64,000 nucleotides of DNA from Taeniopygia guttata (Eukaryota; Chordata; Aves; Passeriformes; Estrildidae), in the NCBI RefSeq assembly GCF_048771995.1, contig NC_133024.1, positions 46,352,001-46,416,000 on the forward strand, given 5' to 3'. Every line of letters starts with the position of its first letter. Position 1 is the first letter of the stretch. Below are positions 1 to 11,423 of this stretch, one piece after another. Below the pieces are notes generated by a model. That model was not told the DNA's origin, did no database searches, and was given only the letters and a program-made list of their open reading frames with translations. A program made the position numbers and the translations under genes.

Positions 1-1209
1 TCCACATGTATCTTAGTGTATTTATAGTATATATCATTCCCTCATGGATACCCTTTGCTGGTGACAGTAATTTCTATTTTTAGTTGAACAACATATTTAC
101 TGAGTGCTGGTGCAAGCGCTTGGCTTCAGATTTGTAACACAGTCAAGGTTTATCGAGCCAACAATTTCGTGGACATATTAATATAGCTGATAATGAAGAT
201 CCAAATACTTGTGTACAAATTCTGTTATTCTAACATTTCCAAGAATTATATGTCTAAAATTCTGTCAGCTTCACTCCTCAGAATGTGCATAGAATTGTTG
301 TTTTGGTTTTTTTTTAATTAAACCCCAGAAAATACATAAGTACCTAACAGAAAAAAAAAAAAAAAAAAAAAAAGCAAATAGCAATATCCAGTTTTCGTTT
401 TGTTTTGGTTTTTTTATTTATTTATTTCCCCAAGACCTGACAGAAATTTTACTTCTTTACATTTCATTACATATCATTTCATTGCAGGGTAACCCTTGCT
501 ATTAGACGCAAATATTCCTAAAAACGTTTGTTTAGAGTAGAAGAGTCAGTCAGTGGAACTGTTTCCCATGAGTATTCTGGGAGAGCTCTCCCTCTAGCGG
601 GAAGAGAGGAGAGTTTTTGGAAGAGGTGTTTTTCTGTCAGTCCACATGATACGTACACGAGATATACACTATGGGTCGATGCTGCAATATGGGAAAAGGT
701 AAGAAAAAAGGCATTTAGCTAAGAATCAGAAGTTGGATGCAGGAAACAAACTGTTGTGGACCAGGTCGGAGCATTTCATGGAACTGTATAAATAGTGATA
801 AACAGTCATCTTCTGCCTTTTCTAAAGGTTAAAAGAACCCAAACAAAACCAACAAAAAACTCCATACAAAACTAATTTTCTTATATCAGAAGTGTTGCAT
901 CTTTTATATAAAAATATATCTGAAAATCCTTCAGAACTTTGCATAAACAGCAGGTAGAAAATCCTTGTATACTTATTGATTATTCTAGGAAGTAGTCTAG
1001 TTTCAGATTAGCTTCCAAGAAAATTCTATGTTCTTGTATCATCATTTAATAAAATTGTCTTCCCTCCATACACTGTGATTCATCAATTTTGATAAGCTTC
1101 ATCCATTTTTATAAGCTTTACCTTCCTCAGAGGCTGCAGAAGAAAATGTAAACATACTCTGGAATAGGTATTAAGAACGGGAAACCTTTATTTACTTTGT
1201 ATTGCTATA
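1..1209. other. Upstream intergenic DNA, no gene seen
   Basis: AT-rich sequence with an A23 tract at 351-373 and a short ATTT run near 412-427. I see no coding or RNA gene. The A-tract could be a retroelement tail, but no element body is recognisable next to it. Confidence 0.6.
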
Positions 1210-2460
1210 CCACCTATTCACTACAACGCTTTGAGCCCTGTCACTCAGGCTGTTCTTCACCCAGTGCACCATGTACTGCTCATCCCACAATTGCACAACT
1301 TGTCCAGAAGGATGCTGTGAGGGACAGTATCCAAAGCCTTACTAAAATCCAGAACTCTACATCCACTGCCTTCTCTTCATCCATGAGGTGGATGACCTTG
1401 TCAGACAACTATATCAAATTATAGTTAAATAGTAATTTCTCTTTGTGTGCCCATATAGAACGTGACTGATGACTACTTTCAGTTGTACCCAGTATAATCT
1501 TCTACAGTGTTTTTTACAGAAACTGTGGGTAGAATAAAATGTCTCTAAATTCCTGGGTCTTCCCTTGCTCTTTTTGTGGATGGGAATAGCACCAGCCAAT
1601 TTCCAGTCAGTAGGGACCCTCCCAGACATCCAAGACCTTTGGTAGATGGTCAAGAGAGGTCCTGCCATAATGTCCACCAGCACCATCAGAACTCTGGGAT
1701 GAATCCCATCAGGCCCCATGGATTTGTGAACAGTCTGCTGATATAGCTAGTCCTTTAAAATTCTGGTGTCCACGAATGGAGAACCTCTATTCCTGAAGCC
1801 CTGTGACTCAGTGACTCAGCGCCCCAAGGCTTATCAGTAATACTAAAGACTGACTCAAAAAAAGCATTCAATGCCTCTGCCTTTTCTTCATCACCACTTG
1901 TCAGGTGACCAGCTTCATCAGGTATTGGCTCAGTATTTTCTGTAAACCTCTTCTTGCTATGAACGTACTTTAAAAAAACCATTTTTATTATCTTGACAAA
2001 ACACTGACTAGTTTCAACTCTTCACCTCTAGTGTTTTCTCCCTACACATGAGAACTACAGCTCTGTGATCTTCCTGCAAAGTCTGACCTTGCTTCCAGAG
2101 AACATATAATTTCTTTTTCCACCCAAGCCGCAAAAGGAGTTCCCAGTTCAGCTAACAATACCATGGTATAATCAGCTCTTGGGCTTGCAGAAGGTGGTTC
2201 TTCAAAGCTGACCTGCTCTCACAGAAAGCCCTACGTCCTCAAAAGGCAAGGCACTCTAAACTGGCTCCCTCAGCAACTAAAGGCTTGCTTTCTTCTGGTC
2301 CAGAGGAATGACTTCACTGACCTTTTCTCTCACTGCACTGCAAATTTTAAACTCCACCATTTTGTGACCAGTGTGGCCAGGTGATTATCATTTGTATTAC
2401 TACACCTACCATCACTTCTCCTATGAGTCCTCGATACACAGATCAGAGGTGACAAGGTCT
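1210..2460 (-). mobile_element. Decayed CR1 LINE fragment, ORF2 endonuclease-to-RT region
   Basis: On the minus strand, broken frames read in order as CR1 ORF2: LGHTGHKMVEF near 2,380 (usual LGHSDHEMVEF), GWKKKLYVLWKQGQ near 2,115, FFKYVHSKKRFTEN near 1,950, EKAEALNAFFESVFS near 1,880, then MGPDGIHPRVL near 1,715 and the reverse-transcriptase segment with FSKAFDTVPH-like sequence near 1,330-1,350. Many stops and shifts show it is dead. A segment of RT between about 1,420 and 1,540 is replaced by unrelated sequence. The element may extend weakly to about 2,690. There is no 5' or 3' end. Confidence 0.88.
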
Positions 2461-2699
2461 TATCTGTGGAGTATATAAGGAGCCATGGGGAGACACACAG
2501 AGCCACGACATGACCTGAAATGTTGCTTCATGCAGTCTGAGTGAGAAGCCAACCTCCTGCTCTCTGAGCACCTGGGATAGACAGTCTGTGGCCCTGAATG
2601 ACAGAGGTGGCCATCAGGACAACTGGCAGCCTTCACTCGGGCATTGCCTGACTTGTAAGATGTCATCCTTGTAACGCTGTCTATGCTCTTTGGGCACAG

Positions 2700-5600
2700 A
2701 TCTCAAACCAAAGACATGAGTGAATATTTTTTCAGTACTACAAAGCCATCTCACAGATTATACATTTTTATTTTATTCAGGGAATTCTTATAAAAGCTTC
2801 ATCCAAGTCCTGCTACAGGAAAGCAGTGCAACTCTGCTATATCAATTGATTAAGTAGTAGAAATTATTATCAGGATGAAACAAGGGACTTTCAGATGGTT
2901 TTCTCTCTAAGTCAGAAATATCTAAGTCACACAAGAAATTAGAACTGAAAATCGAGGAAATTATGTCAGAAGTGAGATATGGGAAGTTCTAACAATTGCT
3001 ATTAAAAAGTTGGAGAGAATTTATACACCCTTTGTGTCTTTAAAATAATTTTTTTAATACCTGAAAATTACTGAGTAAACATAAGATCTGAAGTTAGAGT
3101 TAAACTATAAAAACACACTGAAAGACACTTTCTAATGCAGTGAATCAAGTTTTTCTCCTATATTTGGTTCTGGTAAACTTCAACCCCCTCAGTGTCTGCA
3201 GAAGAAAAAGCAAAAGTACTCCTTAAAAGTTTCTAAAATGTTTAAATACTATACAAACCATTCATAAAAATTGCAGGGTTTTTTTGTTGTGTTTTATTGG
3301 TGGAGTTTTTTTGTGGTTTTTTTTTTTTTTGCTTTATAAGATGAAAAGATCCAGTTTTAATTTCCTCTAATTAAATATTATTCAAAAACTTGGGAGAATA
3401 AAAAAGCAGAAGAAGAGTATACCACAATGCCTCCTCTTAAAGCAAGTTTAGTCCTCTGGAAATAATCCAAGTTACCTCTAAAAGTATGATCAAGAAGCAG
3501 CAATGTCTGTGCTCCCTCTCCTGGCTCTGCAGCAACATTGACCTGGGCAAATCCTAACCAGGACAACATCTGTGCAAACAGAATGAACAAAAATGTGAAG
3601 CACTACACTGTTTCAGATTCCTCAATGAGAAAAACTAAAAGTTACTTCAAATGGAAACTAAAATTATTTTAAAAAATATTTTATTTCCAAGCTTCTTGAA
3701 AGTTTTCCCCAAGATCTGACAATTAAAAAATATTAAAATGCCACAAGGGACAACAGCAATTTTCTCAGTATTTGTAATATTGCAGGTAATCTTTAAGAAC
3801 AGTTAGTTACAGACATCCTGATCTCCATGGTGGGCAATCTGAAGTCTTTAAAATAATAGCTTACCTAATAAATTGTTCACATGGAAGATTTAAATATTCT
3901 TTTTAATGCTAAAATTAGATCCTTTTAAATTGTGTAATTGTAAACCCAGTAGCTCCCCAAAACCAAACAGTACCAGAAATAAAAAGAAGACAGCTTCATC
4001 CTCTCAGGAGCAATTTATTTGTTCTTTCTATAGGAAGAACTCATAGAACCAAGACTTTATTGCATCACCATACATGATTATGTATACTCTACTATGAAGA
4101 AGAACAGGTGGTATGAACCATACAACTTCCACCTCAAATATGACAGAAGGTATCCCTTAAAATTCTTTGCAGTGGTTCTACTACATTCAACACAGCGCTC
4201 TTTCATATGCAGGATGAAGCCATCCTTGCTGGATTAGTCATGTGGCTTCTCAGCAGCCTTTAATAATAGCAAGTTATTTCAGTCTTAATAAAGAAAATAT
4301 ATTTATTTATAATTAAAAATAAATTAGTGGTTTCACAATAAATGGATAAAATACATTCTGGAACTTGAGATTACTTGTTCATTTATTACAGTTTTATTAT
4401 GCTCTTAGCTGAGACATCTCAGTGGCAATAAGGCTCGTACTGTGACTCAGGAATGCCTTCTCGACAGTGTGGTATACCCTACACAAAAACTAGGGAAAAC
4501 AATTTCCTTCTACTCTTGCTCAATTTAATAGGAAGGTGAACAGGGCATGAGGGGTGGCAGGAAGGGCAAAATAGAGATCCTGTTTAATTTATTTAATCTT
4601 GCTTTATTTAATCCTGCTTATTTAAAAAATGATAAATTTTTGTATTATTAGCATTCAAATAGAAAGGATACCTTTTTTTCCCCACAAGATTTGGGAAGCA
4701 AAATACACTAGACAGCACTAAGTCAAAATTTGCCACTCCAGGAATCAACTGTCTACATACTGTGTAGTGTGACTCAAAACTGGGGCAGAACATTAGACAC
4801 TGTAGTTAGGATTTTGGTAATAACATCTAGATGGACCAAGTTAATTACTAAGGAGGCAGCGTCTCTTCCCTAGCAGTAAATCCCAACCACAGCATATATT
4901 CTTCATTACATGACAGCTGAGACCACAGCACCATCAGCAGCGTCACAGTTGCCTCCAGTCTCAACCCTTCCTTCACAGCAGTTTGCCCGAGGGAACTGGG
5001 GAATGTGGACAGCCTCTTACCCCACATGCAGGCATAAGTCCAGGTGTGGCTCGTGCAAGCCAGAATGACACAGTAGCTTGAGACTCCATTAACAGGATTT
5101 CTGGAAGAAGAAGTTATGCTGGTTGGTGTCATAGGGGCAGAGTTATGAGCTATGTCTTTCCTTTCCTGCTACTCTGCAACTTGGGAAGAAAACGAAGGCA
5201 GTATTAATTACACCCAAGCCCCCTTTTCAGTCATCCTTCCCATAGGCACAAGCAGGGGCTAAGGTTAATTTTGCTGCCATTGACAAAGTGGACCAATCAT
5301 GCCTCTGTGCTGGTACAAGTTAATGAGCAAGTCCACAACAAGTTATCCCTGCATTAGTACAAATAATGAGGCTCTAAAACACCATCATCTTGACAACAAA
5401 ACCAACACTTCCTATGTTTCAAAACACAAGGCCATTTAGAGATATACAATACACACTTAGCATAATGTGACTTCAGAAGTGTGATGTATTAACTAAATAT
5501 CCCACTTCTTGGATATCAATTAAATATCCCACTTCTGGTCTCTGTATTTAAACAATAATTAAAACCACAAAATTTGTAGGTTTGACTTCTGACAGTAGCA

Positions 5601-5770
5601 ATTTACTGCAACCTTGGCTTTCAAGGAGACCTGTCGAACAACTGTTAGGTCAGTTCAAAAAAGCAATGCTCTATTCTACGACTTGCAATTTCATGTAGCT
5701 AAATGCTACATGCTTCAGCTACAAATACTTCAAACACTTGTGGCTTTGGGACATTCTGTAAAAAGCCTTT
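2700..5770. other. Intergenic DNA, no gene seen
   Basis: AT-rich sequence with scattered T and A tracts and a small direct repeat at 5,494-5,536. The short open frames in it have no recognisable protein character. Confidence 0.5.
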
Positions 5771-5850
5771 CATAAAATTGTAGGGTGGTTTAGGTCGGAA
5801 GGGACCTCTGGCGTCCTCCCCTGCTCAGTAGGGCCATGTAGATCCCTTCT
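5771..5850 (-). mobile_element. CR1 LINE 3'-end fragment
   Basis: The sequence GGTTTAGGTCGGAAGGGACC, preceded by a degenerate octamer tail, is the reverse complement of the CR1 3' end. Only about 80 bases are recognisable. Confidence 0.75.
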
Positions 5851-8800
5851 CTCCAGCTATGTCATGTATCTGCTTCCTGCAGCAAGAGAAAGCAGGAGAG
5901 ATAAATAATCCCAAAGTTTAGGGCTGTTATATAGAAAGACTATGGACAAGGAAGTTGTCTAATGTCTGGAGCTTATTTAATAATTAAAATTTTGATTTCA
6001 AGGTTAGAGGAAGACATTTACTTCTTACAGACCATCTGCTCTGAGAACTTCTACAGAGAACTTCTACTTTTTAAGTAGCAATGGCTCCATTTGGTTAAAT
6101 TCACTATGCAGGAGTCAATAGTAAAAAAGCAAAGGACTAAACATTCCTATAAACATTGATCTTTTTGGACCACAATCAAGTAAAAGTATTACAAAGCTGA
6201 CCTGCTTTGTTATACTTGTGGAAGCGCACGTAGGTATATTCATAGGAAAAACCAAAAGGGCCTCAGATTTCAGATGCTCAAGAGCAAAGAATCATTTTCT
6301 GTTTGTGAAGGATGGAACGGGGGAGTCTTCAGGTCTGGATCAATTCTGTGACTTGATTCTCAAAATTCACATTGATGCCTCCTGAAATGAAACTCACCAT
6401 AGACAAGGAACATCAGGAGGAATATAATTTGATCCTTTTACAGAGAGTAAAGGCAGTGCATGTACAGATACATATCTAGATAGCAACCAGTGGCAAGCCC
6501 CAAAACTCAATGACAGTACAAACTAAAAATCTGAACATACAAAATGGTTTAGTTCCATCAACCCATTTTGGTGCCATCCAGTTTCAGCAGCCCTACTTTT
6601 TAGCCTGCGTGTTGATGCTAGGGGTTGTAATAAATTTCAGGGACAAGAAACCCTTGATCTCAGGTCTAATAAACCTCAGGTCTATAATGCTGAAATGCTT
6701 CTTCTGGGAATAAACAGGAACCCCTGCTTTCTCACAGAAATGCTTTTCCTGGGAGAAAACAGACAGTAGGAGACGGAAGTCTGGCATGTTACACCTGGTA
6801 TGCAAAACCAGAATCACATTTAACACTAAAAGAAAACCTCCAGTCAGAGATAAATGTTTAAATACAATTGCAAATGCAATTGCATTTTCCTAAATATAAA
6901 GGTGAAGTGTTAGAAGCATAGATAGAGGTATTTTTTAATGACATAGACCCATCTGGCTTGTCTTCAAAAGAAAATTAAACTCAACTAATAAAGAGAAAAA
7001 CCCAAGCCAAACCAAAACAACCAAACCATAGCCAAACAAATACAGAAGAAGAATTAATCTTTTTTTTTTTTTTTTTCTGTATGACAGAAACAGGGATTAA
7101 TGAAGGTAGTATAGGTTTGGCAAAAAGATGGATGATGTGCCTAAAAGTTATTATCTTCTACAGCTACTTTTTGTATTTAAACAAAATGAGACAAGTATGA
7201 GTTTAAAAGACATCTATGAATAGTTAAGAAAATGTCAGCTTTCAAAAAAAAAATTTTAACACTTAAAAATTGCAGCTTTACACACTGACAAAGATTGCTT
7301 ATGAGCACAAGTTCAATGACTTTGGAGAGGAGTCAGTGAAAATGAAATCTCAAGAAATGTCAGGAAGGATCGATCTCAACTTCACTGGCCACATTCAGCT
7401 CTCATGTTAGCAGGTGATCCAATAAAAATGGGAATAAACATAACCCATTGTTTTTAGACATCAAAGGTCACTACATTGCGTTAGATAAGATTACTGCAAA
7501 CTAAGTGCACACCAAACCTATGAACTTTGGGAGTTATTACATATGAAAGCATCTGAAGAACTTAAAATTTTCATAAGCCAAAAGGGCTGCTAGGAGTCTA
7601 TGACGCATGAATTAAGAGAATTAGACTTGTATTACTTTATTTTCATGACAGTTTATTTATATTTAAGGTTTATTGATGTTAAAATGCAACATTAATCCAC
7701 AGAATATATATATCAATTTTCAAATTTTTGAAATTATTATTTAGTTACTTAGTTCCTAATAAATGTTTGGTACCCATATGTCATATACATGATATGGACT
7801 ATCACTATCATGTATCAGCTGAAACCGATTACTTAAATGAAAGTGTTAAATTGTTGAAACTAAGGATAGCTGTTCAGCTTGTTCCTTTTTTCTTGTTATC
7901 CTCATTCAGAGCTTCTTTTTACAGGTAGGGATGAAATTCAGGTGATTTTTTTTTTTTGCTTAAACAGTTTGTGAATTTTCTATTGAACAGCTATATGAGA
8001 AATAAAAACTTATTTGTCTTACAGAATTATGACACTGTAGTAGTTAATTATTACTTTGACCCTTTGTACAGATACTTATGTTGCCTTAAATGAAACATGA
8101 TCTTTATGATTTTTGATTTAGTTAATGTACTGATTTCATATGTGAATGAAGTTTGAATTAAATAAAAACTATTCCTTTTTTGTGTTTGTTTTAAAAACTG
8201 CTACTAAGAACCTAAAGGTATTGCATCTTAAATAGAAACCACCTTATTATATAGAAGACACTTTATATTTCAAAGGAAATTATTTCCTCAGTTCTAATAA
8301 ATAATTTTATTTTGTACTTCTGTAATTCCAGCTGTGAGATTAAATGAATATTTCCCAAAAGATGCTACAAAACATTGCAGTCACTTCTGAAGATGTGGGA
8401 TGTAAATATTTATAAGGCTTTTAAGATTTCAAGTCACAAACTCTAGAATTGGGAATGTCAGCCGCATTTATTTATTTATTTATTTCAGTTACTCTGAATA
8501 TTATCACAGAAGTGTGACAACAGCACACTTTTATAAACACAGAAATGTCCAAAAACTACCACATGCAGACAAGTCTTATCCAGTGCATAAAATGTATCTG
8601 TGAAAACAGTTTTGTGATCACTAATTTCATTTACTTACAGCATTGTGTGCCCAAATGGCTGGAAAAGCAGTTTAGAAAGTGAAGTATCTAAAAAAAAAGA
8701 AAAGTTGCTACCGTGATTACATCCATAGATTTACATGGGGAAAGCCTTAGAGGCTGCGGTTTTTTGATAGCTGTTGTATACCCAATGATCAAAGGTAGTT

Positions 8801-9984
8801 GCAGTGAATGCAACTTGAATGCAGTCCTTGCCTAAATTATTTTCACTAGACACTGGCTTTTGCAAAGGATTGAGGGGACAGTTCCAAAACCAAATTAAGA
8901 TTTTTATCACAATGTCTAATCTCTGTGTGCCTGTCGCTTCAGAGACCCATCAGAATCCCAAGGTTAGTGACCTTTTTTACATGTTCATGGGGAGTAAACC
9001 TACAAGTCAGTGACTGTCAGTTGAGGATTTTTTACACGTTTCTAGAACAGTCTCCAGAAAATTTCAGGCTCTGGCAATTTTCTGTCTACTGAGAGGATGT
9101 GAGGTTCATTCTTCACTATGCAGGGAAACTGAAGTGTATCTTGTAATTGGGAAGTCCTCACCAGAGTACCAACTATGCTGGCAGCTTATTTGGTTGGCTT
9201 GCCACACTCTCCAGTCTTCAACAAACTTCCAAGGATCATAATCAAGTCACAAATAATTGTGTGCAGGCAGCCTTAGCCTCCTCCAGCTCTCATTTAGCCG
9301 TCTTGGTGAGAGTGAATTACTGAAGTTCCTCTCTCTCTGAGAGCACCAGGCAGGCAGCTTAGCGCCACCCCAAGAAAGGCAGAATGAATGATTTCCATGA
9401 AACACTTCCCATTGTGCGCTGCCTGTGCAGAACGCCTGGTGTGGGAGCTCAGGCGGGATGCAGATCTTTGAGAAGCGCAGATCAATCTGACTGAGGGACA
9501 TCGAGTGGGAGCATTTTCTTTCAGTGCTCGGTTAACCCCAGGTACCAGAGAAAGCAGCACATAACTTTCCATGGGAAGGTGCCACCTTGGTGGACACAGG
9601 TGTGCAGGGGGCCGTCCTACGTGCTCCCACCGCCGCTGTCCACAGGGTGTCTGACCAGCGGTGTGGGCTGGGCTCTCACCAGGTGCACCCTGAGGAGTTG
9701 GGACTTCCCATGTCTTCCTCTGCTGCCAGCTCCCATGTTTTCAAACACTTTTTTTTGCTCTTACCTCTTCTTAAAAAAAAAAAAAAGAAAGAAAGCTTTA
9801 AAAAATTATATATATATATATATATTTGGGTGTTTTCCCTTTTCCTGTTGCAATCATTTATGGGAGTTTGCGTGTGGGGAGCTGAAGGACTACCGGCTGT
9901 GCCTCCCTTCCTGCTTGTCCAGGGTGCGGTTCCTTATTGCAGCAACTCCCGGCTGCCTGGGACTGGGGGACTGCTCTCTGCTGG
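5851..9984. other. Intergenic DNA, no gene seen
   Basis: AT-rich for most of its length, becoming more GC-rich after 9.2 kb. It contains a T17 tract at 7,060-7,076, an ATTT run at 8,466-8,485, an A-tract near 9,773 and a TA run at 9,807-9,825. Overlapping open frames between 9.25 and 10.0 kb look like chance products of GC content. Confidence 0.5.
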
Positions 9985-10705
9985 ACAGGAGGCAGCTGTG
10001 GGTTTATTACAAGGAATGATCCCAAGTACCAGTACAGATTGATGGTGATCTGCTGGAAAGCGGCTGTGCTCGGGAAGACCTGGGGTTCCTGATGAACATG
10101 TTGTCCATGAGCCAGCAGTGTGCCCTGGTGGCGAAGAAGGCCAATGGTATCCTCGGGTGCATCACTGCCAGTAGGTTGTGGGAGATGATTCTGCTCAGGC
10201 CTGGTGAGGCCACATCTGAAGTGCTGAGTCCAGTTCTGGGCTCCCCAGTATGAGACATGGAGCTCCTGGAGCAGGTCCAGGTGCTGTGGATTAAGGGGTT
10301 GGAGCATTTCTCTTACAAGGAAAGGCTGAGGGAGCTGGGCCTGTTCAATCTCAAGAAGAGACAACTGAGAGGGGTCTCATCAACGATTATCTGAAGGAAA
10401 GGTGCCAAGAGCACGAAGCCAGGTTCTGCAGTGGTGATGAGCAATAGGACAAGAGGCAATCGGCAGAAACTGATGCACAGGAAGTTGCACCTGAATCTGA
10501 GGAAGAACTTCTTGACTGTGCAGGTGACTGTGCTCAAGAACAGAAAGTCCAGAGAGGTTATGTTCCTTAAAGGAGTTTCAAGAACGATCTGGCAGAAACC
10601 CTGTTCCGTGTGCTCTAGGATGACCCTGCCAGAGCAGGGAGGCTGGGCCAGGCGACCCAATGTGGTCCCTTCCAACCTCACCCGTTCTGTGATCATATTA
10701 GGTAG
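9985..10705 (+). mobile_element. CR1 LINE, 3' part of ORF2 and 3' UTR, upstream of the promoter
   Basis: From about 10,015 the plus strand reads a degraded CR1 ORF2 C-terminus: a YQYRLM-like start, KTWGS-like 'DLGVLVDE' region near 10,075, then NGILGCI-like and RELGLFNL-like sequence near 10,325, and RTRGNRQKL then LRKNFL near 10,445-10,515. It ends in the typical CR1 3' sequence GGTCCCTTCCAACCTCACCC followed by TTCTGTGATC at about 10,683-10,694. It stops only about 150 bases before the GC-box promoter. Confidence 0.9.
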
Positions 10706-10856
10706 GGAAACAGCGTTTCCAAGTAACCAAACAAGTACATGCGCATTTCAAACACCAGTCGGGAACACACAATGGTATTTCCTTTGCCCTGGAGCACCGC
10801 TCCGCCAACCCACAGCGGCCCAGGACGCGCGGGCTCTGAAGGGTCCAGCCCCGCAG

Positions 10857-10956
10857 CCCCGCCCGCCCCGCCCGGCCCCGCCTCCCGGCAGCCCCCGCGC
10901 GCCGCCCGCACTCGCGAGACTCTGGGCTCTCGCGACAGCGGGGCGCCGCCATCTTA
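10857..10956 (+). promoter_or_regulatory. RBM26 core promoter: GC boxes, two TCTCGCGAGA-like elements, YY1-type motif
   Basis: Three back-to-back GC boxes (CCCCGCCC, GCCCCGCCC, GGCCCCGCCTCCC) lie at 10,857-10,886. ACTCGCGAGA at 10,910-10,919 and TCTCGCGACA at 10,928-10,937 each match the palindrome TCTCGCGAGA, known from BANP/ZBTB33-type CpG-island promoters, at 9 of 10 bases. GCCGCCATCTT at 10,945-10,955 is a YY1-type site, often found at or just after the start site. No TATA box is evident. Transcription probably starts near 10,940-10,960 (inference). Confidence 0.7.
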
Positions 10957-11352
10957 CCCGCTCTCTCGGGCGCTCGCTGTGTCGGGCGCTGCGGCTCAGG
11001 GCGGCCGCCGGTCCCGCACCGTCCCGCACCGCACCGCACCGCACCTCCGCCGCGCTCGGCCGCGCCGCCCTCGGCAGGGGGGCACCTGCGCAGCGCCCGG
11101 GACGCGCTCCCCGGCAGAGGAGCGGCGAGAGCGGGGCCCGAGGGAAGTAGCCGCTGCTCGGCTGGTTCCGCCCCCTCGGTGTCGCTGGGCCTCCGGCCCC
11201 TGCCGGGCGGCCTCGGCCGAGCCGGGAGGCGGCGGAGAGTGCGGGGAGGTGCGGCGGGAGCCGGGGCGCCGGCCGGCGAGCGGCGCGGACCCCGCCGCCG
11301 GGGCTTCTGCTGCTGCTGCTGGCGGGGAGGCGGGGGGCCCGGGCCGCTCTGG
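10950..11352 (+). other. RBM26 5' UTR (approximate start)
   Basis: This is GC-rich leader between the inferred start site and the first ATG. I see no ATG on the plus strand between the YY1-type motif and 11,353, so there are no ATG-initiated upstream ORFs. The reading frame is open upstream of the start codon to about 11,179, but with Arg/Gly/Pro-rich composition unlike any RBM26 protein; I read it as untranslated. The 5' boundary is an estimate. Confidence 0.55.
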
Positions 11353-11423
11353 ATGGTGGTTAAAATGATCATAGAAAACTTCGAGGCGCTGAAATCCTGG
11401 CTCAGCAAAACCTTGGAGCCCAT
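11353..11423 (+). CDS. RBM26: RBM26 coding exon 1 (aa 1-24)
   Basis: It encodes MVVKMIIENFEALKSWLSKT and LEP, ending two bases into the Ile24 codon (donor GTGAGT at 11,424). The first ATG has T at -3 and G at +4; a second in-frame ATG at 11,365 has A at -3. Intron 1 (11,424-22,117) is the largest at about 10.7 kb. After the CpG island it is AT-rich unique-looking sequence with T-tracts near 12,497-12,523 and paired small palindromes at 17,589-17,646. I see no gene, RNA gene or clear transposon in it. Confidence 0.95.

Noticed and set aside
1197..1424. Plus-strand 75-codon frame
   Set aside because: It is the antisense of the minus-strand CR1 reverse-transcriptase segment.
9247..10042. Overlapping open frames upstream of the promoter CR1
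   Set aside because: No recognisable protein; mixed strands and low-complexity Lys/Tyr-Ile runs come from A-tract and TA repeats.
10431..10696. Plus-strand frame beginning inside the CR1
   Set aside because: It is the degraded C-terminus of CR1 ORF2 followed by chance read-through into the CpG island, not a host gene.
11179..11352. Upstream in-frame extension of the RBM26 start
   Set aside because: It has no ATG and its Arg/Gly/Cys-rich translation is unlike RBM26; the conserved N-terminus begins at 11,353.
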